This document shows positions 1 to 7,941 of a DNA stretch of 10,333 bases, one piece after another. The DNA lies in NCBI GenBank assembly GCA_027576995.1, contig JANBQC010000381.1, forward strand, positions 8,382 to 18,714, in the 5' to 3' direction. How positions within the stretch are numbered: position 1 is the first letter of the stretch; the number at the start of each line of letters is the position of its first letter. This DNA comes from Dimargaris cristalligena. Taxonomy: Eukaryota; Kickxellomycota; Dimargaritomycetes; Dimargaritales; Dimargaritaceae. The notes beneath the pieces were generated by a model that searched no databases, had not been told where the DNA came from, and saw only the letters and a list, made by a program, of their open reading frames with translations. Both the position numbers and the translations under genes were made by a program.

Positions 1-65
1 TCTCTCGCACCCCCCAGACACAACATCCCTCAAGATCGAGATATAGATATATATTGATGTAAGTG

Positions 66-950
66 CTACACCGGCTCAACCGGACGACCATTCATTAAAA
101 GCACTATTTCCTGATGGACGTCTACTCCCGTCGATGCGCGCGAAAAGGGTGAAAAACGGGGAACCGCCACCAGGCCCGTCAGGTAAGGCTCGGCCTGGTA
201 ATTCCACTGTAAACCAGTACACCGGAGGTCGTTGGGACAAATGCTACCCATTTCCTTTGATGATGGTAATGGTGATACCGATGTTGACGCCGTAGCCCCT
301 AAATTGATCATAACTAGGGGATACCGCGACGACAACACTTGCCGAGTGGCCGCGGAAGTAAAGGGTCGGTTGGAAATGAGCATACCCAAAGTGCCCGTAG
401 TTTCGTGGCTTAGGACACCCTCCAGGTCCCGGACCCCGGCGGGTCCCAGAGACCGGAGGACCCGAGTCCGGGTCGGGGACCTTTCCCCAGTCGAAGCCTG
501 TCCCTCCATAACAGCAGCAGCTGTTGTTGCTGTCGTTGTCGTTGAAATAGAAGAAGAGCATCCCTGAGTAGCAGCGAGTGACTCCAACGGAATCCCGTAT
601 TTGCATTGCGCGACAAACGAAAGGGGTCCGTGGGGGAGGTCCGGTAACATCCAACGGCCGCGAATATCGATCCCCCGATCCCCCGTACGACCGGAATGCA
701 ACCCGACCAAACCAAAGCGGCGGAGCGCCCGGGTGACCGCCCGTTCGTATTGCCGACCCCATTCGCTAGCGGATAGACGACGGACCCGCGCGGGGCCGGT
801 GTGAAAAAAAGTCGCGCCCGAGAGGGGCAATGGAAAGGGAGGGGATCGTCCACAGGGGGGGCATTGCCAGGTCCCCCGTCCCGACTTCGGAGCGTGGGCC
901 AGTGGGCCCCAGGGACGACTAAACGAAAACGGAATGCGCGGGGCCGCCAT
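66..950 (-). CDS. RRG7: RRG7-like mitochondrial protein with a restriction-endonuclease-like fold
   Basis: Single exon, 294 residues. The first true ATG is at 950 in a strong context (GAGCCATGG); the frame upstream opens only with a GTG. The first 62 residues have Arg but no Asp or Glu, as in a mitochondrial presequence. A PD-(D/E)xK-like core follows: GDRGIDIRGRW at about 90-100 (Asp95 as metal ligand), then the beta-strand FVAQCK with QxK at 115-117, and Glu69 in the preceding helix YERAV. RDLEG and GTLGMLISNRPF further on also match the Rrg7/DUF2034 family as I recall it. In yeast, RRG7 is required for respiratory growth; its biochemical activity is not established to my knowledge, so nuclease activity here is inference. 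Odd: a Ser/Thr/Ala-rich stretch (about 128-165) sits between the QxK strand and the RDLEG helix. The gene is complete, with only 65 bases of 3' flank in the window. Confidence 0.82.
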   Translation of the reverse strand: MAAPRIPFSFSRPWGPLAHAPKSGRGTWQCPPCGRSPPFPLPLSGATFFHTGPARVRRLSASEWGRQYERAVTRALRRFGLVGLHSGRTGDRGIDIRGRWMLPDLPHGPLSFVAQCKYGIPLESLAATQGCSSSISTTTTATTAAAVMEGQASTGERSPTRTRVLRSLGPAGVRDLEGVLSHETTGTLGMLISNRPFTSAATRQVLSSRYPLVMINLGATASTSVSPLPSSKEMGSICPNDLRCTGLQWNYQAEPYLTGLVAVPRFSPFSRASTGVDVHQEIVLLMNGRPVEPV

Positions 951-1104
951 GGCTCGGAGACATGTACACACGAGGCTGGTTAGCAGTGGTGTATACGCTA
1001 AAATAGATCGAGAAAGTAGAATGAATGGATTGGCTAATGGAGCTGTACGCTTGGTCCGAGTAACTGACCAGTGGATATTATTGGTACGATAGCTGCAAAT
1101 ATTA

Positions 1105-1111
1105 TTTTATA
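1105..1111 (-). promoter_or_regulatory. Candidate TATA box for the RRG7-like gene
   Basis: The minus strand reads TATAAAA about 155 nt upstream of the ATG at 950, immediately preceded on that strand by a run of eight C. Position and sequence fit a TATA element, but no transcription start is visible and AT-rich matches are common in this spacer. Confidence 0.3.
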
Positions 1112-1278
1112 AGGGGGGGGAGTGGAGTGGTGTGGCTCTAAGACTGTAGCAAAATTTTGAGTAGTTCAGGGCTGAGAAACTCTGCTTTTGGCTAGACTTA
1201 AATACGCATGGAAGGCAGGCACTTCTATCATTAATAATATTTTAAAGTATGGCAATCGAATCAAGGGATCGTGGTTCC

Positions 1279-1284
1279 TTTATT
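1279..1284 (-). terminator. Candidate poly(A) signal of the ALDH gene
   Basis: AATAAA on the minus strand, about 340 nt after the ALDH stop codon. It is the nearest canonical hexamer I see downstream of that stop. The distance is long for a fungal 3' UTR, so a non-canonical signal nearer the stop is possible. Confidence 0.25.
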
Positions 1285-1621
1285 ACTATTGCAAAGAAAA
1301 TTGTGAAATAATATCCCTAAGATAAAAGTGATGGCCCTCAGAGCAATAGTGGGGCATATAAGAGAGAATGGTTAAAATTCGCCACGGTAATAACATTAAA
1401 CGATTGGCCGAATTGCCAAGTCAGTATTTGCGTTGTTCCTCCATACCACGATGACTAAATGAAATGCATGATCCTAGGATACCCCTAATTGCCAACGACA
1501 GGCCAAGTAATAAATTCGGACAGCTAATTCGGGGGAATATCAGCCAGGCCCACCATGGGTGCCTAGACCAAAGCAAAAGGCAGCTTAACGCTAGCTAGGA
1601 AAGAACGAGAGAGGAGAGAGC

Positions 1622-3052
1622 TTAGTGCTTGAGATGGTAACTCTTGAGGCGAGTAAACTGGTCGAACCCAAACGCCGACAAGGTACAGCCCCGACCGGAT
1701 TCTTTGGTAGCGGTCCAGGCCAAGGCCGGATCGAGATAATCGCACCGGTTCATGAACCACGTCCCTGTTTCCACCTGTTGGCCGATACGGACGGCGGCGT
1801 CCAAATCCTGGGTCCACACGGACGCCGTCAGACCAAACCGGGAATCGTTCATTAGCTGAATGGCCGTTGCATCCGAATCCACGGGCATGATCCCCACCAC
1901 GGGTCCGAACGTTTCTTCCTGCATGATAGCCATGGCATGGGTCACGTTGACCAGGACCTGGGGGATCACAAAGGCCGCCGCTGTTTTGGCCGAGCCGGCT
2001 GCCAATGCTGATAATTGGGCCCGGAAGGGCGCTTCGTCAATCAAGGGTTGGGCCCCGGCCGCTACGGCGGCCGCCACCTGGGCCCGGATGCGTTCCGCCG
2101 CGGCCTTATGCACCACCGGACCCAGAGTCGTGGCCGGATCCCTCGGATCACCCAACCGGTATTCGCCCACCACTTTAGCAAACTGGTCGACGAACGTTTG
2201 GTACACGTCGGTGTGGACATAAATCCGTTCGATGGAACAGCAGCTCTGACCGCTATTAAAGCAGGCGCCGTCCACGAGTTGTTCGACGGCGTAGGCCACA
2301 TCAGCGTCCGCCCGCACGTAAGCGGGGTCCTTGCCACCCAGTTCGAGGCCCGTTCCCAGCATCTGTTTCGCGGCTGAGGCCGCCACGAGCCGACCGGCCG
2401 GCACGGACCCGGTGAAACACACAAAGTGGATCGGCAAAGTCTCGATGGCCCAGTCGCAGTCCGTATGGTTCATGGGACAGGCCTGGCACACCTCGGTGGG
2501 GACCCCGGCCGCGTTGAAACATTCGACCAATAATTCACCGCAGAGCGGGGTTTGGGGCGAGTGTTTCAATACCACGGAATTACCGGCCAGCAAAGCTGGC
2601 AACACGGCATTAATGGCGACCAGGTACGGGAAGTTCCAGGGGGCGATGACCAACACCACCCCCAGGGGTTCTTTGGTAATGTACCGCGTGAACCCGGGGG
2701 TCGCTGCTCCGGCGGACGGCGTTTGGGGTACTGGGTGGGGGGCCAGGCTGGTCTCGGCAATGGAAATGAGGTAACGGGTTCGCTCGAGCAGGCCATTGAC
2801 TTCACCCTGGGTGTAGCGGCTGGGCCGGCCCATCTGTTGGGTGATCGAGGTGGCTAGTGCGTCCCGGCGAGCGACAACTTCGTCCAGGAACCGGCGGGCG
2901 ACGGCCAGACGGTGGCTCAGGGGTTGCGCACGCCAACTGCGGTGCCCCGCTTCGGCCCGCTTTACCACGTCGGTGATGGTGGCCCGGTCGGCGTAGGAAC
3001 GGGTGAGGATAGGCTCACCCGAGTAAGGGGAAATGACGGTATAGTCGGACAT
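1622..3052 (-). CDS. NAD(P)-dependent aldehyde dehydrogenase (uncharacterised ALDH subfamily)
   Basis: Single exon, 476 residues, full length for the ALDH superfamily. It oxidises an aldehyde to the carboxylic acid with NAD(P)+. Visible motifs: APWNFP at 137-142 (oxyanion Asn140), VLKHSPQTP with cofactor-binding Lys163, FTGS at 213-216 before the Rossmann helix, LELGGKDP with general base Glu237, FNSGQSCCS with catalytic Cys271 (34 residues after Glu237, the canonical spacing), EETFGPV with Glu380 and Phe382, and a C-terminal FGFDQFTRLKSYHLK. The SGQSCCSIERIYVH block and the KSYHL ending resemble the uncharacterised cd07102-type ALDHs more than classical succinate-semialdehyde dehydrogenases; that placement is from memory. 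The open frame runs 108 codons further upstream without any ATG, so ATG 3052 (ACCATGT context) is the start. No targeting signal or PTS1 is evident, so a cytosolic site is likely. The substrate cannot be told from sequence. Confidence 0.94.
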   Translation of the reverse strand: MSDYTVISPYSGEPILTRSYADRATITDVVKRAEAGHRSWRAQPLSHRLAVARRFLDEVVARRDALATSITQQMGRPSRYTQGEVNGLLERTRYLISIAETSLAPHPVPQTPSAGAATPGFTRYITKEPLGVVLVIAPWNFPYLVAINAVLPALLAGNSVVLKHSPQTPLCGELLVECFNAAGVPTEVCQACPMNHTDCDWAIETLPIHFVCFTGSVPAGRLVAASAAKQMLGTGLELGGKDPAYVRADADVAYAVEQLVDGACFNSGQSCCSIERIYVHTDVYQTFVDQFAKVVGEYRLGDPRDPATTLGPVVHKAAAERIRAQVAAAVAAGAQPLIDEAPFRAQLSALAAGSAKTAAAFVIPQVLVNVTHAMAIMQEETFGPVVGIMPVDSDATAIQLMNDSRFGLTASVWTQDLDAAVRIGQQVETGTWFMNRCDYLDPALAWTATKESGRGCTLSAFGFDQFTRLKSYHLKH

Positions 3053-3451
3053 GGTGATTATAGGAAGGAGGGGGTATATATGGTTGGGAGGGATAGGAAA
3101 GAAAAGGAATGCGGTAAAGTGGGGAGTTAGCGAAAGAAAGAGAGTCACTCTACGGAGTCGGGGGTTGAAACGAGCGGAGTATGTAGTGGTTGGGAACGAA
3201 AGTATGAAGAGGCATAATGCTGAGTGTGCGACTCTTTCTATAGTATGCCAAATATGTCCCACATCATCCCAAATGGGTGGGAACGAGTCACATTGTGAGA
3301 CTTCACACCCTTGGGATACACCGATTAGGCCCTGAATCAGTCTAAAGCGATAGAGAAGATGATGATGCCACCACACTGTATCGGGTAGTATATTAGCTGG
3401 CTTACTTGGGCCTGCGTTTATGCAGATTCCAACACTATACCTGATGTGGCT

Positions 3452-3461
3452 TTTATTTATT
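3452..3461 (-). terminator. Overlapping poly(A) signals of the SDS3-like gene
   Basis: The minus strand carries two overlapping AATAAA hexamers (AATAAATAAA) about 270 nt after the SDS3-like stop codon. This is a good candidate 3' end, with no other canonical hexamer seen closer to the stop. Confidence 0.4.
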
Positions 3462-3560
3462 CGTGGCCATTACAATAATCATGGGAACCGAAACCGCAAA
3501 TACTACGAATCGAATTATAAGGCAAAAAAGGGGGGAGGGATAGGAGGGAGGCTAATAATG

Positions 3561-3590
3561 GTAGTAGTAGTAGTAATAATAATAATAATA
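3561..3590. repeat. Compound trinucleotide microsatellite (GTA)5(ATA)5
   Basis: Five perfect GTA units pass directly into five ATA units, a compound microsatellite that probably lies in the 3' UTR of the SDS3-like gene. Confidence 0.9.
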
Positions 3591-3727
3591 AGAGTAATAA
3601 TACATGGGGAGGCATCAAAAATAAAGGTAAAGATAAAGGTAAAGGGGAGAGGAGGAGCAAGCCTCGGAAAACTTTCCACGGAATTAAATGTTGGATAATC
3701 ATTAATCACATATAGATAAGCAGCCAT

Positions 3728-5423
3728 CTATGGCTTCGGCCGACCGCCCATGGCTATAAGATCGGCATCCAGGGGGTCTAAATGGGCATCAGTCACAGGT
3801 GGCCGGCGACCTACCGTCGAGTTTAGGTGTATTAGAGAGGAAGGAATATATAAAGGTGGATAAGTGCTAAGCAGGGAATCAATCGCCCCCCTATTGGGGT
3901 GGTTTAAAGTCATCTACGCTGAGTGTGACACTATTAGTAGTAGTAGCCAAAGGAATGGCGAAATGATCCTTACCTATATTCCGCTGAGCAAAATGCCGGT
4001 TCCAATCTCTAATGCGGATCTGGGACTCCTTCCACGGATCTAGTAATTCCCCCCGCAGAGAGCCCTTGAATTCCTGAAGAAGACCAATCATTGGCAAAAA
4101 TAGTAAAGAACCATAAGCGGACAGCGCACCCATCGGTTAGTTAGTCTATGGGGTATAGGGATAGAGACCACTACAGCAAGGCAATAACAATGTCTAATCT
4201 ATATATATATATCACATTTCATCGCACATCAGCGGATCTACTCCCTCCCAAAGCTAGTGGACGGCGCTTACTAAATACGACCGGGATATGATCTCGGACT
4301 GCCCCTCGAGTTCGGCCATAATGGCATCGCGCCTAAGGTACCACACGGCGCGGACTTTCTGGCGGCGTGCCTCGAACTTGTCGTTTAGTTCATCGAGGTA
4401 GGGTTGGAACTCGGGGTGAGAATCCTTGTTGAGCAGCTTGAGTTCTTGGGCCACGTGACGGCGTTTGGCACTCAGCTGACGCCTATGGTAGGAGGGACCA
4501 AGCAAGAAGGAGGAGATGGTGGATTTAGGCCATGGAATGGCAGTTAGTTGGAATAGAGCTTAGGCAGTGTAGTGCAATGTAATGGAGTGGAGCGGAGTAG
4601 TCTCGTTTACCAGGCCAGCAAATAGACCGGAAGTAGGGGAGGCATAGTTCACACGGCCTTATACAAGAGGCAGTGGTGAGTGACGGTGGCTGGGATACGA
4701 ATGATGGCGAAGGGATCTTCTTTTCCGGTGGCAATGTTTGAGGCGGAGGAGGGGAAGAAGTACTTACCCAGCCTTCATGGGGGAAAACTCGCGCTCGGCA
4801 GGGCCCGACTCCTGACGACTGCGTTTGGGGAGGGGCTTTTTTGGGGTAGTAGCGTCCTCATTGTCGTCACTGACTAATGTGTCGGATACCGGCGTATCCA
4901 CTGGGACGGGAGAAGGCGAAGGTAATATGGGAGTGATGTTTCCAAAAGTTAAAGGGGTGTATTGTTAGGCTACTAGGAAATAAGGGAGGGATTTCTTCTT
5001 AATTACGAATACTCGGGGTAAATGTGGAGGCGTAAAATAGCACAAGCATCATTGCTGAATGTAAAGCCCCCCCATCCGTATTGAATAATCCGGGATTCGG
5101 TTGGGGCTCTCTATATATCTGTAGGGGAATTAGGCAATTATCGGCCAAAGAACCGGGAATAACAAGGGCATGGGACAGCAACAACTCCTTCGCCTATTAT
5201 TGCTGCTACTATTACTATTACTATTACTATTACTATTACTAAGGGAAAACAACGTACCGCTGGGGTCTTCCGCATCAGATGGATCGCTTGAGGAAGGGTC
5301 GAACTGGCTCCGGGTGGAGGGGGTTGGTCCCTCCTCCTTGGCCGGATGAGCCATGGGTTCCAGGGGGGCGAGATCAGCATGGTCACCCGTAAGGGGGAGT
5401 GTGGTCGGCGAAGCAGTGCTCAT
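3728..5423 (-). CDS. SDS3/BRMS1-like subunit of a Sin3-type histone deacetylase complex, five exons
   Basis: Spliced model: exons 5423-5258, 4900-4768, 4482-4272, 4073-3974 and 3810-3728 give 693 nt, 230 residues. All introns are GT..AG, with donors GTACGT, GTAAGT, GTAAGC and GTAAGG, and every junction keeps phase (G|TG Val56, GG|G Gly100, phase 0 after Leu170, G|GT Gly204). Start ATG 5423 has a GAGCCATGA context. Residues 1-99 are Pro/Ser/acidic and disordered-looking, with a basic NLS-like patch KKPLPKRSR (76-84). Residues 101-195 match the Sds3-like domain: QELKLLN..HPEF, then a long charged helix (YLDELNDKF, LRRDAIMAELE, LRGELL). The tail is GRRPPVTD..., recalling the RRRP segment of family members. 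Sds3 proteins scaffold Sin3/Rpd3 deacetylase in the nucleus. At 230 residues it is short, and the helix normally preceding QLSAKRR is reduced, so a missed small exon in intron 2 remains possible. Ortholog assignment is inference. Confidence 0.72.
4561..4600 (-). repeat. Degenerate pentanucleotide run in intron 2 of the SDS3-like gene
   Basis: Read on the minus strand, 40 bases divide into eight pentamers of the form CCACT/CCATT/ACACT, upstream of the intron's CTAAC branch point and pyrimidine tract. The units are imperfect but stay in step with a period of five. Confidence 0.55.
5208..5240 (-). repeat. (AGTAAT)n hexanucleotide repeat at the 5' end of intron 1 of the SDS3-like gene
   Basis: About five tandem AGTAAT units on the transcribed (minus) strand begin 17 nt after the exon 1 donor at 5257. 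Each unit contains GTAAT, a weak donor-like string. If the intron were retained the units would encode Ser-Asn repeats. Confidence 0.85.
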
Positions 5424-5635
5424 GGCTCGGACACTGAGGCAGGAGGAATAGAGAGGTATATGTGTGTATATATGTAAAGAGAGAGGGCGGCGACTAAACC
5501 GAAAGTAGGAATGGGGGGATGGACCGAGATGCTTCGCCGTCGGCCAAATAGTCCAGTTGTTGACGAGCGGGTACAGAGGCAGTAGCGGAGGTATTATTAA
5601 TAGAAGGCGAAGGGAGAAGGGTCAGGTTGAGAGTG

Positions 5636-5660
5636 TATATATATATATATATATATATAT
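5636..5660. repeat. (TA)12 microsatellite
   Basis: A perfect alternating TA tract of 25 bases in the 5' flank of the SDS3-like gene, about 215 nt before its ATG. Confidence 0.95.
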
Positions 5661-5871
5661 GAGCAGAACAAACTCAGCCAAAGCAGCGGGGAATAATTTT
5701 AACCAGGCAGTAGGAAATAGAATAGGTAGAGAAAGGGGAAAGAAAAGGGGGGAAAGAAACATGCTATATATACCAGTGAAATAACTAGACTAGACTGGGA
5801 GGAGGAAGTGGGTGATGAATAGAGTAGAATAGGCCGGACCAAAATGCCCAAACTCGGCACGACCATCATAC

Positions 5872-5967
5872 CTCTTCCTCTGGATCGGTGGGGTTGGCGG
5901 CCCAATTAAACACCGCCCAGCCCCCCGAACGCACATCGATCCGACTGGCCCTTGCAGCAATGTTGTA
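5872..5967 (-). other. Unassigned GC-rich open block with a donor-like edge (possible exon)
   Basis: On the minus strand, 32 codons are open between a TAA at 5970 and GAG|GTATGA, where GT at 5871-5870 looks like a splice donor. The frame reads ...RIDVRSGGWAVFNWAA..., ending in TDPEEE. The block is markedly GC-richer than its surroundings, as the real exons here are, and a CTGCAAG acceptor-like site lies at 5957-5951. I do not recognise the peptide and cannot link it to a start or a second exon. It could be part of a small unrecognised gene, a 5' exon, or chance. Confidence 0.2.
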
Positions 5968-6248
5968 TTATCTTCTCTATAGCCGAACTAAGTGATGGGC
6001 CTTCCCCTACTATCTTCAAGGTTCGCTACTTGGTTTCCAATGATAATATAAGATACTGACTGGATTAGCTGTAAATAATAGGTGTGAAAGAGCAAAGGAT
6101 AAAGTGGCACAGATACGGCTATCAAGGGAGAGTGGGTAGGGTCTATTGTACTTCAGCAGGCCAACATCCCTCCCTCCTTTCTCTACGGGCGCCTGTTGTA
6201 CCCTCCTCTCATTATTCATATCCATCTACTTCCACTTCAACGCAAACG

Positions 6249-6254
6249 TTTATT
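6249..6254 (-). terminator. Candidate poly(A) signal of COQ3
   Basis: AATAAA on the minus strand 23 nt after the COQ3 stop codon, close but plausible for a compact fungal 3' UTR. Confidence 0.45.
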
Positions 6255-6277
6255 ATTACTTGGGATTCTTGTTCATT

Positions 6278-7941
6278 CTACTCCAATCCGACCGGGGGTT
6301 TTTGGGCCACCATAATATAATTGACCTGCGTCCCTAAGCGTCCCAACAGCGTGGGATCCATCACCTGCCAGCGCGCTGCGGTGGGGTGGTACCAAATACC
6401 CCGTAGGTCCACCACCCGGCCGCTCGGCTCCACCATCGCCCGGAGCTCATCGGGGCGAATGTACTTTTGGTAGTCGTGCGTGCCCGACGGCACTAGCCCG
6501 AGGAGTCGCTCGGCCCCCAGAATAGTCAGGGCGTACGCCAGGGGTGTCCGCGAAATGGTGGACATGAACACCAGCCCACCGGGCTACGGGTAGAGGGATA
6601 ACAGTAGTAATAATAATAGTCATGGTCATAGTGAGAGAAAGGAAGTTGAGTTGAGTTGAGCCGAAATGAAATGAAATGAAACGAATCCCGCCCCGTGGGA
6701 GGTGGTGCCGTGGCGTTAATTGGTCAGGTGACGACAGATTAAAGCACCGCTATTAAAAGTGCCAACAAACACGGACTACTATTCCTCCTCCTCCTCCTAC
6801 TACCACTACTATATAACAGTCGCAAATGACAAGAAGGGGGGGGTGTATCATACATAGAGTCTCCTCCTACCTTGGTCAGACTAAATAAATTGGTCACAAA
6901 TTGGTCCGGGTGCATGACATGCTCAATAACCTCCATGGACGTCACCACGTCGAATTGCTGTCCGGTTTGCTGAATATCTTCTAATCAAGGCCCATATAGG
7001 GGCAGGTGGGGTAAAGAAGTAATACAAGTCGCACGGTTAGTAGCGGTTGCGGAATGGTCTCCCTGGGTTGGGGTTATTTCGGAATCTACCCAGTCGAGTA
7101 CCCCACCCATGATCCAGGGGTTGGCATGCCTCGGAGGAGCTACAGATGATCTCTGCCTGATGATACCCAGCCATATCCACGATCCATCGGCCATGTTTTT
7201 TGGTTAAAATACTAAACCCCATTAAACCAAATCAAACTAAGCCAAACTGAATTAAACCAATCACCAATTCCCCGCTATAAAGTCCCCTCACGTACCAGCC
7301 GTAGTGTGGAAATAGTCCAACGAAGCCTCGGAATTTGCCAACTGGGGGTCTTTCTGGGCGTGCACCCGGGCAATCTGGATATTATCGTAGGTTGCATCAA
7401 TTCCCGTGACCTGACCCCCCAATCGAGCCAATGCCTCGCACAACAATCCCCCGCCGCACCCCACGTCCAGCATGTGCAGTCCCCGGAAGGGACGCACCAG
7501 ACTTTCCGGGTGGGGACTAAACGTGGCCCGTTGGGGGGACGAACTAGCAGCGGCCGTGGCGGTTTGGAGATGGGCGGGAGCATACTGGCGAATGTAGTCA
7601 ACCCGGGCCGAGTTCATTTGGTGAAGCATTTGGAAATGGCCCTCGGGGGCCCACCATTCGGAACTCAGTCGACTGAACTTGGCGATTTCCTCCGGTGAGA
7701 CGGAGCTCAGGGGCGGGGATGACGACGACGAAGAGGAAGTGGACGAAGCAGCGGGTGGTGGTGTAACAGGGCCGGCCTCCTGGGCGGGAGGGCCCTGGGG
7801 GTTCGAAATCGAAGAGAAGGGAAAAACCGACCCCCAATGGACGTTGGCCAACTGCTTCCAGGCCGAATGGGGGGCTACCGTGGCCCTAGGTCTGACAAGA
7901 GGTTGCCGGAGTAGGCCAGCGGAAGCACGGGTGAGAAGCAT
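6278..7941 (-). CDS. COQ3: Ubiquinone biosynthesis O-methyltransferase, mitochondrial, three exons
   Basis: Exons 7941-7296, 6980-6871 and 6583-6278 give 1062 nt, 353 residues. It uses SAM for both O-methylations of the ubiquinone head group, as a matrix-side inner-membrane component of the CoQ synthome. Start ATG 7941 (ACCATGC) opens an Arg/Ser/Ala leader (MLLTRASAGLLRQPLVRPR) that looks mitochondrial; the upstream extension opens only with TTG. A Ser/Pro linker covers about 57-82. Then come the family signature EEIAKFSRLSSEWWAPEGHF (84-103), SAM motif I LDVGCGGG (158-165), TGIDAT (179-184), the EVIEH metal-binding motif (232-236), KPGGLVFMSTISRT (252-265) and GTHDYQKYI (286-294). Introns have donors GTACGT and GTAGGA and split A|E at codon 216 (phase 1) and K|P at 252/253 (phase 0). 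Intron 1 has a perfect TACTAAC branch point (7042-7036). The junctions restore family motifs exactly, so the model is firm. Confidence 0.95.
6645..6680. repeat. Two adjacent pentanucleotide runs in COQ3 intron 2
   Basis: Three GTTGA units (from 6645) are followed directly by a GAAAT run (about 6663-6680, the last unit altered to GAAAC). Both have a period of five but different units, within the second COQ3 intron. Confidence 0.75.
6784..6798. repeat. (CCT)5 microsatellite in COQ3 intron 2
   Basis: Five perfect CCT units on the plus strand, AGG on the transcribed strand, followed by a degenerate ACT-type run. Confidence 0.85.
7036..7042 (-). promoter_or_regulatory. Branch-point motif TACTAAC of COQ3 intron 1
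   Basis: The minus strand carries a perfect TACTAAC 55 nt upstream of the intron 1 acceptor AG (6982-6981), followed by a pyrimidine-rich stretch. It supports the splice model and indicates a yeast-type branch-point preference. Confidence 0.7.
7213..7262. repeat. Degenerate TAAAC/CAAAC pentanucleotide array in COQ3 intron 1
   Basis: Ten consecutive pentamers stay in register over 50 bases: TAAAC, CCCAT, TAAAC, CAAAT, CAAAC, TAAGC, CAAAC, TGAAT, TAAAC, CAATC. It lies about 30 nt inside the intron from its donor. It looks like a decayed minisatellite. Confidence 0.7.

Larger units (their letters stand above)
951..1621. other. Spacer between the RRG7-like and ALDH genes
   Basis: This 671-nt AT-rich stretch holds the RRG7-like promoter side (left) and the ALDH 3' side (right), both on the minus strand. 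I find no coding frame, tRNA or other RNA gene I can support. It contains a candidate TATA element, a G8 run at 1113-1120, a short GTGGA-type pentamer run (1120-1135) and an AATAAA on the minus strand. Confidence 0.6.
3053..3727. other. Spacer between the ALDH and SDS3-like genes
   Basis: This 675-nt stretch holds the ALDH promoter region on the left and the probable SDS3-like 3' UTR on the right. I see no gene. Short frames here encode poly-Leu/Ile or Lys/Arg tracts caused by low-complexity DNA. An ATATATA lies only about 23 nt before the ALDH ATG, which is too close to be a convincing TATA box. Confidence 0.6.
5424..6277. other. Spacer between the SDS3-like gene and COQ3
   Basis: This 854-nt stretch contains the 5' region of the SDS3-like gene and the 3' end of COQ3. 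It holds a (TA)n tract, a TATATATA-type element near 5763-5771, and a GC-rich open block at 5872-5967 followed by a GTATGA donor-like site. A second open stretch ends with TAG at 5496-5494. I could not assemble a convincing gene from these. Confidence 0.5.

Noticed and set aside
2331..2774. A 147-residue plus-strand frame opposite the aldehyde dehydrogenase
   Set aside because: It is an antisense shadow of the GC-rich coding strand, whose translation contains all ALDH motifs.
3053..3376. N-terminal extension of the aldehyde dehydrogenase by 108 codons
   Set aside because: The extension has no ATG (it opens only with GTG), is low-complexity and hydrophobic, and family members begin near the ATG at 3052.
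3420..3727. Frames encoding poly-Leu/Ile/Val or Lys/Arg tracts
   Set aside because: These arise from the GTA/ATA microsatellite and AGG-rich DNA in a probable 3' UTR.
5130..5423. A 97-residue frame reading through the first SDS3-like exon into Ser-Asn repeats
   Set aside because: It crosses a strong GTACGT donor, and splicing at that donor joins in phase to the acidic/basic segment of exon 2 and then to the Sds3 domain. The rest is read-through of a microsatellite in the intron.
6985..7222. Short minus-strand frames inside COQ3 intron 1
   Set aside because: The flanking donor, the TACTAAC branch point and the exact restoration of the TTAED..FDVVTSMEVIEH motif show this is intron.
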